A DNA stretch of 64,000 nt from Amia ocellicauda (Eukaryota; Chordata; Actinopteri; Amiiformes; Amiidae), in NCBI RefSeq assembly GCF_036373705.1, contig NC_089863.1, forward strand, positions 5,825,357 to 5,889,356. The letters run 5' to 3'. The position numbers and the translations under genes are program-made. The notes below the pieces were generated by a model. That model searched no databases. It was not told where the DNA came from and saw only the letters and a program-made list of their open reading frames with translations. Of the stretch, positions 51,301-60,248 are shown piece by piece (within the stretch, counting starts at the first letter, position 1; every line of letters starts with the position of its first letter).

Positions 51301-53346
51301 TCAATTTCCCAAACATATACTGGGAAAGCCCAGTGGGGACTACAGAAGCAGAAATAGAAATGGTTGAGATGGTAAATGACTGCTTTCTAACTCAATTTGT
51401 CAGGGAACCAACCAGAGAGAGTGCATGCATTGACGTGATCTTTTCAAATGACCAAGATATAGTCAGAGGGACACTAGTCAGAGAACCAATGGCAAACTGT
51501 GATCACAATATGGTTAGCTTTGAGGCATTCTTTCAAAAAACAAGGCCCAAGTCTAAAACAATGGTCTACAATTTTAGAAAAGGAAACCTTGACGGTATGA
51601 AGCGGCACTTAGAAGAGGTAGACTGGAGCACACTGGATACAGAGTCAGTTGAAAATGGATGGTTATATTTTAAGAATATACTACTTGAGGCTCAGGAGAA
51701 ATTTGTACCAAAACTTAGCAAATTGAGGACCAAAAAAACACGGTTTCATAGAAGTATGCAAAAAAATATCAAGAGAAAGAAAATGTTGTATAGCGCTTGC
51801 AAAAGGGATGGAGTTGGGATGGGAAGGGATGGAAAATACAAAGAATATGGTGAATGAAAAAGAGTTGGATAAAACTGTATAGTTTTACACATGAACATCA
51901 CATAACATTTTCAGGGCAGAAACTATGCATTTACATCCCAAAAGTAAGTGTTTTTCTTATGTTTTCAAAATGAGTGGATATACATAAATATGAAAAAAAC
52001 TAATAATAAAATAAACTTTACACAATAAACTGTGTAAACTGGTGTATAAATTGGTATGCACATATCTTGTACAATTATGAAACATAAATAACCAGTAATT
52101 AAAATAGCATAAAACTGAAATATGACATTATCCATTGTGCTTTGAAATGGCTCCATCTGTATTACAGCTGCGTATCAATGCAGAAAACACTGCAGGGGTG
52201 CAGGGACACACACCCACAATCATTTCTGTAATTTCTGACAACAGGCCTGGTGACACATACCTCATCATTGTAGCGATCCACTGTCTTCTGGCGTTTTAAG
52301 CAGGAAAAACCTGACAAAGACGGCACTGTAAGAAATCAAATCTGTACAAGGTACTTCATCTCATTTTTGGCAATGAATTGATATAGATAAAGGACTTTTC
52401 ACCTAACCAGCTAGCAATCTGATAATATTGCCTGACATTAGATTAGCACATTTGGGAATGATCTTGCTTATTATAATTCTTAGCAAACTAACTTATCCAG
52501 GGTGACTTATAATTATTACAATATCCCATTAATTTTACATACAATTATCCATCTATACAGCTGAGTTTTTACTGAACCCACAACCCTCCTTTCACGGGGA
52601 TTTCAATTACATTTCTACCTTTTTTTAATACACTGAGATAGTGAGAAAAGACATTGTCTCCTAACTGGGACTGCCTGGAACCCACATTTAAAAAGATTAA
52701 GTTTACCAATTAAAAATTACATTTCCAGTTAAGAGATTTAGCTATGCACATGGGGAGAACTACCGGACCAGGGCTAACAACTGTGTGGTCAGTACACAGT
52801 TCACAGCTGGCGTTTGTCCTTCTGTACGCTGTACTCACCAGGCCCATCTCCTTGGGCTGGGTGGGGTGTGTCATCGGAAGCAGTACTGGACACCGGAGGA
52901 GCTGCAGCTGAGGGAAAGGGGAACGAAACAAAGCATAAGAAGTTAAAGACATACAACATCAAAAACTGAGCCTCAAAGCTCATTTGGGCACTCCAACAGT
53001 ACTGGACTGACATTGCCCAACGGAAGATGGTGTATTGTCGAGGGGATAACATATGTTCTCATGCACCTGTCTTGATCTTGGACATGAAGGGCTGCAGCAG
53101 GTTGAGTATGGTGGGGTCATTTCTGGGGATTAGCTTCATGATGCGCGCCACCTCCTTCACTGAGTGCTCAAGTCCGTAGGTGGAGATGATCAGCTGGGGC
53201 ATATCTGTCTTGCCCGTGCTCTTCCTCTTCCCTCCTGGGATATTCAATAGGTTATTCTGCATCTTCTTATACTCTACTTCCTCTAACTCCTCCACAATGT
53301 TGGCCAGAGCCTGGAGCCACTTTCTCTCATCAATATGTGTCGCCAT
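45315..53346 (-). CDS. Pyrin-domain inflammatory caspase (caspase-1-like), 8 coding exons
   Basis: Cysteine protease expected to act in inflammasomes, cutting after Asp. Exons, in transcript order: 53067..53346, 52839..52907, 52261..52310, 48247..48402, 47594..47822, 47017..47145, 46670..46779, 45315..45524. All introns are GT-AG and phases agree; the sum is 1233 bp, 410 residues. Residues 1 to ~93 are a pyrin (PYD) domain ([17 protein letters not shown]... [15 protein letters not shown]). A Ser/Pro/Asp-rich linker follows. The p20 part has RPGAKRD (S1-pocket Arg), the catalytic His in LMAHGTM and Cys in QACRG. An acidic linker ([14 protein letters not shown]) precedes the p10 part, which has the RHP motif of inflammatory caspases. 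PYD-caspases are known in fish (zebrafish Caspa and Caspb). The start codon has a good context (GGGATGG) and sits 2 nt after a possible splice acceptor, so a noncoding first exon is likely. Odd points: Leu where caspase-1 has Trp before RHP, and a basic C-terminal tail (SVRKRERH). Exon joins are my reading, not transcript-supported. Confidence 0.88.
45570..46577. mobile_element. Possible hAT-type element remnant in caspase intron 7
   Basis: The right end, TTGCCATCGCTGCTCTAG, and the left, TAGAGATCAGCAACC, look like the ends of hAT (Charlie/Tip100-like) non-autonomous elements in inverted orientation. The two ends match imperfectly and no clear 8-bp target duplication was found. Confidence 0.3.
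48494..48661. repeat. Near-perfect 73-bp inverted repeat (hairpin)
   Basis: Arms 48494..48566 and 48589..48661 are reverse complements with 3 mismatches in 73 positions and a 22-nt loop. It lies in caspase intron 3, about 90 bp upstream of the exon 4 splice acceptor. It could be a fold-back MITE; no terminal target duplication is evident. Confidence 0.93.
48850..51857 (+). mobile_element. CR1/L2-type LINE (ORF1 esterase and endonuclease), interrupted
   Basis: Plus-strand LINE inside caspase intron 3. From about 48864 to 49708 it encodes an ORF1-like protein with an SGNH/GDSL esterase domain: [24 protein letters not shown] and [10 protein letters not shown] carry the Ser, Gly/Asn and Asp-His blocks. 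It is spread over several frames, with one shift at a run of ten G near 49143. The EN domain of ORF2 begins at ~49790, is interrupted at 49864, resumes at ~51031 (VTETWG) and continues in 51243..51857 with [11 protein letters not shown] and CDHN. The element stops before its RT domain, so it is 3'-truncated. Confidence 0.85.
49864..51030 (-). mobile_element. CR1 LINE nested in reverse inside the plus-strand LINE
   Basis: Minus-strand copy: from 51030 it starts at the same ORF1/EN junction as the host copy, then skips most of EN and enters RT near 50881 ([20 protein letters not shown], then a GDD motif). It ends in a CR1-style 3' UTR with a TAAGAACA-type repeat at 49864. Host sequence on both sides shares a short TGGCA, which may be the target duplication. 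The RT reading changes frame at least once. Confidence 0.82.
51858..52260. other. Remainder of caspase intron 3
   Basis: AT-rich, no gene or repeat recognised. The splice donor of exon 3 (GTATGT on the minus strand) is at its right end. Confidence 0.5.
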
Positions 53347-53516
53347 CCCTGTGGACCAGAACGGCAGAGTCAGTAGTGCCCGGGCACAGCGGTGTACACA
53401 CAGATCAAGGCCTGGTCCTGGCATTCAGAACTGCTGTGATATTCAGACCCAGCAACCGCAGCCTGCAGTCCACACTCTAAAAACGAATGTGTTAAATGTA
53501 ACGCATGTGGTGGTGG

Positions 53517-53838
53517 GGTGGAGAGGAGACTAGGAGGAAAGGAGAAGCGGGAGTAAAGCAAATGACTGGAGAGTAGAGAAGGGGGAGAAAGTGAAGGATG
53601 AGGAGAGGGGGAGAGAGGAGGGGAGAGAGGGAATGAGATAATTTGAAAGGGAGATGTAAACGTTTAAAATGCAGGCAGAGTTTTGCAATGAAGTTGATGC
53701 TTCTTATGCTTTTTAAAATTACCAGTGTTACTTAAAAAGCAAAACTTAGCGCAAATCAGGAATAGTGTGTAAGTACTGGGTGTGACGGTTACTCTTTATT
53801 CCGGCCGCTTTGCGAATAGCGATGCACTGTAATTTCTG
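53517..53838. repeat. Duplicated segment, copy A (upstream of the caspase start)
   Basis: Shares long blocks with 57086..57329, for example GACAATTTGAAAGGGAGATG-like, GAGTTTTGCAATG and GCGCAAATCAGGAATAGTG. The spacing differs by small indels and a purine-rich insertion. It lies within 500 bp upstream of the caspase ATG. Confidence 0.85.
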
Positions 53839-54666
53839 GAAATGTGTTGATACTTCACAGCTGTGAACAACCTGACGGACACCTATTCCTAATGTCTCCG
53901 ACCAGAAATAAACTCGGCTCATCTCAGTGTGCATTACGTTGCCGTTTTGAATTCTCTGTTACATATGAGCCAATTTAGGGGAGACTGGGGTTGGTTGTCA
54001 CACTTTTTTACTCAATCTTATATTTCTCTGGCCCCGTACATCATATGCCACTATTCTCAATTCCACGTGAAATAACATAATCTTGTGTACAAATTGACAT
54101 CATTTAGATCCTCACTCTTCACTTCAACTTGAATGTATGAATGTTTAAACAGACAGGGTGCACTGACATCCTGCCCCACCATGGGGTTGGTTGTCACATG
54201 ATATGGTAGTGCTTGTTATCTTTTTAACAATAACACAACAAATATATTCTTAACACTGTTTATATTTATTTAATTGAACATGTATTGAACATCTATTCAT
54301 TTTTGTAGCCGCTTTATTCTTTTACTGGGTGTGAGCCGCAGCTAAACCTAGCAGACACTGGGCTGGATTACACAATGACTGTGATGCAGCAGTGCTAACC
54401 ACCATGCCACTGTGCCACCCAATTATTGAACACGTTTAATTCATAACATTTAAAGTTAAAAGTGTAAACTTTTACTACAGACTACCCCATTTTCTACCTT
54501 GAGAAATGTCGTGACCCATACATTATATCAAAATAATTAATTAATTTATTTATTTATTTCTGGCGAAGTGCTGTCGGGTGAAATGGGCAGAAATGTTAAC
54601 GTCAATTCCGGGCACTCACTCACGCCCCCGCTTCGAGAATCTCTGCCTCCATTAGAACGTCCGCGT

Positions 54667-54680
54667 GAAAGTGAAAGTAA
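54667..54680 (+). promoter_or_regulatory. ISRE-like motif GAAAGTGAAAGTAA
   Basis: Matches the interferon-stimulated response / IRF consensus GAAANNGAAA. It is 1.3 kb upstream of the caspase ATG and fits an interferon-inducible inflammatory gene. Confidence 0.45.
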
Positions 54681-54769
54681 ATTACGTCGAAAAGAAAGTG
54701 TCAACTAAAATGTCTATAGGGTAAAAAACACACACATATGCTGGCTATATGTGCGTGTATGTGTGTGTA

Positions 54770-54771
<2 letters not shown>

Positions 54772-54812
<41 letters not shown>
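54772..54812. repeat. (AT)n microsatellite
   Basis: About 20 uninterrupted AT repeats. Confidence 0.97.
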
Positions 54813-54815
<3 letters not shown>

Positions 54816-55068
54816 GTTATAGTGCATGATGCACCACGTTACCGTGTATTTATTAGTAGAAACCGATACCCGGGTTGATCTAAAACATGCACATTTCACA
54901 GACCAGATTACAGTAAGTGCAATAAATAACTTCGCACAAAAACATTATAAATCCCGGATTAAATGAAACTAAGATACGGTGAAAAGTGCAGCGCAAGCGC
55001 CCCGTAGTTACCGTGCTCTCCTCACACAGAGGCATGTGATAGCAGGCTGCTGTACTTCTTCTGCACAC

Positions 55069-55085
55069 GGAAGTGAAGTGGAAAC
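55069..55085 (+). promoter_or_regulatory. ETS/IRF-like motif GGAAGTGAAGTGGAAAC
   Basis: Tandem GGAA/GAAG/GAAA half-sites resemble an ETS-IRF or weak ISRE site. It lies just upstream (minus-strand sense) of the possible noncoding caspase exon 1. Confidence 0.35.
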
Positions 55086-55206
55086 ACATGAGGATAAAAT
55101 AATCCGATTCGCCTGCCAGACAGCTGTACAATCCGTCTCCGTCCAAGACCTGTACGACACATGGATCTGAATTATTACATTTAATTATGAAAATAGGACA
55201 TGAATT

Positions 55207-55278
55207 TCCCTGGTGGTCTAGTGGTTAGGATTCGGCGCTCTCACCGCCGCGGCCCGGGTTCGATTCCCGGTCAGGGAA
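55207..55278 (+). tRNA. Solitary tRNA-Glu (CTC)
   Basis: Mature region identical to array copies 1, 2 and 6 to 10, followed by AACTCGCTTTTTC, the same trailer and T5 terminator as array copies 6 to 10. Flanks beyond that are unrelated to the array. It lies about 1.9 kb upstream of the caspase ATG, on the opposite strand. Confidence 0.97.
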
Positions 55279-56795
55279 CTCGCTTTTTCTTTATGTCTAT
55301 AATAATCTATCAACACAAAATAATATAATACCTGTCACGTATATAGAATATACAAAATTCAAAATAATTAATTGTTGAAATTAGTACATGAATGTTCAAA
55401 CAAATATCATTAAATAATTACTTATTCATTTATTTCCCGTTTGCCGATTACATAATTAAATAACTGAAGCGTATCTAATGGAATAAACAAAAATACATGT
55501 TTTGGTTTTTCTTTATTTCACTCAAAATGTCCTGTCAAACTCAGTGGAAACCCACTTCACACTATGTATTGGATCAGCCAATAAACGTACTGGATCCCGC
55601 CCACTAACAGTGATTGACAGATGGAGTTTTTGTCATATCGAAAAAGAATAAGAAATACAGGAGACGCTTCGAAATGTAAAAGCGCACTGAGACGTGTGAA
55701 GAAATACATAAATGTGGAAATAGATACAGAAATAAATGAATTATTAATGTAGATAGCACAAACCATCTATTTACTTATTTTTATTTGAACATGTATTTAT
55801 TGATTCATTGATGTATTGATTTCAACATTTATTTATTCGTTTATTCAATTATTATTTTTAATGTTGGCATGGATTATACTCCATAAGTACCAGACGTTTA
55901 ATAAAACAGTGTGAACTTCAACTGCACGGTGTAATGTCTCCTGCCTATAGTGTTAACATTGTAAACTCCAATTTGCAACTGAAAATTACCGTTTAACTGA
56001 AACACACAACACTGAAACGAAGGTTTACTAGTGACCGAATACTAGACACCAACCGGTGCATTCCGTACAACCCAAATTTCTTTCTACATCCATCCCCAAT
56101 AAAACCTAATGTCAAGTGCATTATGACGTCAAATAAGGGTGTATTTCCCCTTCTCCGGTACTCCAGGACCGGTTTGAAAACCACTGCCCTAGCCTGTTCA
56201 GTTTCCGCTGACAGGTGTCCACCCTCCGGCATTTGCAAAGGAAACTCACGTTTTTTGAGGCGTTTATTAGTCCTCGAGTAAAAAAAAAGCAATAAAGCCC
56301 CCAATTAGCACAAACCTGACATTTCACTATATCTGTCTGCACTGGTTCGCTCATTGCACTAGGATGTGTGCGAATTGTAATTTGCACTGATTGTATTACT
56401 GCAGCTTCGTAATGCTTTAAGGTTTGTCTTGTGCAAACTGTCAATCGCCCTGCTAAGACATAAATAATGAAAGCATTGTAGTCCAGAACGAGGAGGAAGC
56501 GTAACTTAATCTTGCAAGGGTTTAGGTTTCAGTGCAGTTTAAAGGCTTGAATCACTTCAACAATTGATCACATCAGGCTTTAAAAGATCACACCCAGCTT
56601 ATTGCACCCCTGTTGCTTTCAGACGAGATAGTTTTTTCCTTTATCTGGTGCACATTTCGCGGAATAACAACACACCTGGGATGTAAAAACGCGTCTCTTC
56701 CGCGTACCTGATTGCCTGGGCACTGCGCCGCTGGCTTCACTCCCGCTTACCGGAGCAATCACTTACTGGACGTGTAGAGGGTTGTGGTGGGGTGG
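55279..56795. other. AT-rich intergenic DNA with MITE fragments
   Basis: A stretch near 55495..55600 resembles 43040..43160. 55690..55880 is rich in ATTTATT and resembles the 56797..57085 element. About 56135..56185 is one end of the hAT-MITE family seen intact at 57851..58048. No gene recognised. Confidence 0.45.
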
Positions 56796-56796
56796 G

Positions 56797-57085
56797 GCCG
56801 CCAAACTATCCGTGCCAAAATTCAAAATAAATACACAGTGAAAAACATAACGAAATAAATACATGATGAAATGGATAAATAAATGTTGAAAGAAATCAAT
56901 CAATACATAAATAAATGTTCAAATAAATCAATACATGGACATTTATGTATGTATTCATATCTTTATTTCAACCATTATTTATTTATGTTTTAATTTATTT
57001 ATGTATACATTTAGTACAACATTTTATTCATGTATTTATTACTGTCTCTGTGTATTTATTTTTAATTTGGGCATGCATAGTCCTT
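56797..57085. mobile_element. AT-rich palindromic MITE
   Basis: The left end, TATCCGTGCCAAAATTC, and the right end, read in reverse, CTATGCATGCCCAAATTA, are inverted repeats followed by shared AAATAAATACACAG. It interrupts the duplicated segment at a point where copy A (53510..53525) reads continuously, so copy A acts as an empty site. Confidence 0.65.
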
Positions 57086-57329
57086 CATAGGAGAGGAGAC
57101 GCGGGAGTAGAGCAAATGTCAGTGGAGCGTGTGGAGAGGAGGGGGGATGAGACAATTTGAAAGGGAGATGTAATTGTTTAAAATGCACGGAGAGTTTTGC
57201 AATGGAGTTGACGCTTTGAAATGACTGCAGTGTTACTTACTTTGCGCAAATCAGGAATAGTGTGTGAGTAATGGGGGTGACCGTTACTCGTGATTCCGGC
57301 CCCTTTGTGAACCGCCATGATTTGTAATT
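57086..57329. repeat. Duplicated segment, copy B
   Basis: Paralogous to 53517..53838. The homology resumes left of the MITE as GTGGTGGGGTGG near 56784. No caspase exon is found beside this copy. Confidence 0.85.
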
Positions 57330-57668
57330 TCTGTGCACCGTGTGGCACTCGCAACCGCTGCTAGAATAAACTGGTGGAAAGGACAAAAGGTTCAATTCTC
57401 TTCAGAACCGGAAAAGCCAACTAATTACGTAATTATATTGACAGTTACTGATGCCAAGTTAAGTATTACCTTAATTCAGCCGACGGTGCTCGATCATAAA
57501 TACATAAATACATAAACTCTTGCATCAGAGCCGGCTAATGCAATGTCAGCGCTATTACAACCTTATCACAATAGTGGGATTTTAATGACACAACCGTATT
57601 AGGTTGTGCAAAAGCTTATACAGCAGCACCTCCCGAAGCTGTTGGGGGTTTCTATGAGTTGTACCCTA

Positions 57669-57814
57669 AAGGGGTAGGCAACCTTGGTCCTGGAGTGCAT
57701 CACAAACCTTAATTCATTGATTCAGTGCTTGGCTTAATTGGTCGCAATTTCATTTACCTACAAAACCTGCAGGATGGTAGCACTCCAGACCAGGGCCAGG
57801 GTTGCCTACCTCTG
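57669..57814. mobile_element. Palindromic MITE (AGGTAGGCAACC ends)
   Basis: The left end, GGTAGGCAACCTTGGTCC, and the right end, in reverse, CAGAGGTAGGCAACCC, are inverted repeats, with inner GGAGTGC/GCACTCC also matching. The CAGAGG end suggests the hAT superfamily. No target duplication seen. Confidence 0.7.
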
Positions 57815-57850
57815 ATAGAGATATAGACTGTCTATCTGCTCTGTGTGGAC

Positions 57851-58048
57851 CAGGGGGGTTTCAAACCGGTCCTGGAGTACCCCCTGCCCTGCTGGTTTGT
57901 GTTCCAAACGAGGTCTTAATTATTTAATTGAACTGTATATATATTTCTGTGTTAGTTAAATTAAGGATTCAATTAAGCAATTAAGAGTTCGGTTGGAACA
58001 AAATCCAGTAGGGCAGGGGTTACTCCAGGACCGGTTTTAAAACCACTG
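57851..58048. mobile_element. hAT-type MITE with 8-bp target duplication
   Basis: 198 bp with CAGGGGGGTTTCAAACC at the left and CAGTGGTTTTAAAACC (reverse) at the right. It is flanked by GTGTGGAC at 57843..57850 and 58049..58056. The 8-bp duplication and CAGNGG ends are diagnostic of hAT. It has no coding capacity. A partial relative lies at about 58089..58175. Confidence 0.9.
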
Positions 58049-58089
58049 GTGTGGACTAAAGATCTTGTCCAAGGGTTTGGCATAGTGGC

Positions 58090-59095
58090 TCAATTCAGGT
58101 CCTGGAGTAACCCCTACCATGCTGGTTTTTGTTCCAAACGAACTCTCGATTACTTAATTGAACCCTTAAATGAACGAATACATTCCTAAATCAGAGCCTT
58201 TTCATTTTTAACAGTATGGATTTTAAGTCAAGTATAACATTGTATAAGGACATTATCTTATTAAGGAACCAACTTTTTTATCAGATACACACTTTAAAGA
58301 TTCAAATTATAATCAAATTACTTCAATTAAGGGTTCAGGCAGGTCTTAAAACTCCCGTCTCTCTGTGTATCAGAGCCTCCTCTGCTCTGCAAACGCAGGG
58401 AAACAAGACTCCCATTCTGGTGTCGCTGCAACTGTAGTACTTTTAGACTCCTAGTGAAATAATGTAACGAAAAACATCACTCGTTTTAAAGTGCGTTAAA
58501 CACTTTTAAGGAAACTGGCGAATTAATTATTAATATTAGTGGACGACTTTTTTCTTTTACTGAGTCCATAAAACGGCGCTGTAATCTCTGAACCGTGGCG
58601 GGGATATACACATTAGGTTTGGACAGCACTGCGACTCTGAATGCCTGTGTTATGAGAAACAGCTGTCTGTCAGGCGACTGTTTGTTTGCACTGCATTCCC
58701 GGTAAGAAGCCCTATATAGCTCGGTCCCACTTCCTCCTCCTCCTCCGCTTAAGCCTCTTTATCTCCAAGCCGCAGCTTTCCCGTGTCTTTTCAAGGGTAT
58801 CTTTATTGTTTTCTGTACAGTGAAATATCCTGGTTGGAACACAAGGACTGAAACTATAACAGCCTGCTAATGCCATACAGCGGAAAAATACTCTCACTCT
58901 CTCTCTCTGTCTCTCTCTCTCTCTCCATATTTATATCGTATATCTCAATTTAAGAGCAACAATACGGTACAGACTGTCTGTGTCCCCTGTGCGCCGCCGC
59001 TCGGACCCAGGCCCGGTTCTGTAGCAGCCGTTCGGGAATTCCCACAAGGGGCATGGCCACAGCAGCACAGCCGCCTGGGGGAGGGGCTCCACTGG
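58090..59095. other. Upstream region of the GPCR gene
   Basis: Left part: a partial hAT MITE. Right part: GC-richer DNA with a TATATA near 58713 and an ETS-like CTTCCTCCTCC stretch. It could hold an alternative promoter. No coding exon recognised. Confidence 0.35.
58891..58926. repeat. (CT)n microsatellite
   Basis: CT repeats with one interruption. Confidence 0.9.
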
Positions 59096-59101
59096 GTGTG
59101 T

Positions 59102-59108
59102 TATAAAA
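59102..59108 (+). promoter_or_regulatory. TATA box of the GPCR gene
   Basis: TATAAAA about 120 bp before the splice donor of the presumed noncoding exon 1. A start site near 59132 is expected. Confidence 0.55.
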
Positions 59109-59131
59109 GAGAGAAAGTGAGTGTGAGTGTA

Positions 59132-59223
59132 GATATTTTAAGTTGGGCCACTGACTTCCCAGGCAGATTGCAGATCACACACCATCGCAACTTCCCCTCC
59201 AAAAAGAATTCAACCAGAAACAG
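59132..59223 (+). other. Presumed noncoding exon 1 of the GPCR gene
   Basis: Begins about 25 to 30 bp past the TATA box and ends at CAGAAACAG followed by GTAACG, a good splice donor. It would join the acceptor at 60236, 13 nt before the first ATG. Confidence 0.45.
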
Positions 59224-59444
59224 GTAACGGCATTTGTATTATTAGGATTTTATTTATTTTGATCTAATTGTACAACATATTTTGAATATGGCAGAAAGTG
59301 CTTTTCACAAAGGGACAATACAGTGTTGTCACGGTTTATTGAGTTCATTATTATTAGTAGCACTTGTAGTAGTGATTGTTGTCGTAGTAGTAGAATATGT
59401 ATTGGTAGTAATGGTTGTAGAAGTGGCAGCAGTTGTATTTAGTT

Positions 59445-59472
59445 GTAGTAGTAGTAGTAGTAGTAGTAGTAG
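59445..59472. repeat. (GTA)n microsatellite
   Basis: Nine or so GTA repeats within a longer GTA-like stretch (59340..59495) of intron 1. Confidence 0.9.
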
Positions 59473-59908
59473 CAGTATTAGCACTTGTGGTAGTATTGAA
59501 CATGGGTCTTTGTGCTATGCATGGAGTAGAAAGTGGGCAAGTATTTCTGCCACACACTCAGAGGTGCAGTTACCAGCAGTTAATTAGCAAACAAGCAGCA
59601 TTCGTGTGGAGCATCCGATGTATATGTGCAAAGCAAAATCAATTAATGTTTGTATTTGTATATGTTTACATTGCATGCATACATAAACTGTATGTATAAA
59701 ATATACTTGTCATGTTACAGCACACAATATTGCTTCAGCATCCTTATTTGTATATATAAATAATTGTATCGGAATGTACTCAAGTTTATTTTTTCATTTA
59801 ATGGCACAAGCAAGCCAATTATGGTTCTGTATTATTTACTTATTAGCAGCTGTCTTTATGGCGAGATACAGTTTTCAAAAGGATGCAAATGACAGAACAG
59901 GCACAAAT

Positions 59909-60121
59909 AAGAACATACGAATATGAGAGTGTCCAATCGAGAGGAGGCCATTCGCCCCATCGTGCTCGTTGGGTGTCCATTAATAACTAAGTGATCCAAG
60001 GATCCTATCCAGTCTGTTTTTAAATGTTCCCAAATTGTTGCTTCAACCACATCGCTGGGAAGTTTGTTCAGATTGTGACAACTCTCTGTGTGAAGAAGCG
60101 TCTCCTGTTTTCTGTCTTGAA
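59909..60121 (-). mobile_element. CR1 LINE 3'-end fragment
   Basis: Closely matches the 3' part of the CR1 at 49864..50090, including the end of its ORF2 (VVEATIWEHLK-like). It sits in intron 1 of the GPCR gene. Confidence 0.85.
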
Positions 60122-60248
60122 CATCAATATCACAGAAGCCAACTCACCTGATTAATATAGCTATCAATATTAGAGCACCAATACTGTAGATTATGATGAT
60201 TTGATGATGATGATTATTTTATTATTATTATCCAGGACAGTTCATACA

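Larger units (their letters stand above)
53839..55206. other. Caspase upstream region
   Basis: No coding gene seen. Two copies of GGGGTTGGTTGTCACA near 53987 and 54183 suggest a fragmentary repeat. An AT dinucleotide tract and two ISRE-like motifs lie here. A possible noncoding caspase exon 1 (minus strand, ending at a CACG-GTAACT donor near 55013) would fit, but is unproven. Confidence 0.4.

Noticed and set aside
54772-54812. AT tract as a TATA promoter
   Set aside because: It is a simple dinucleotide repeat.
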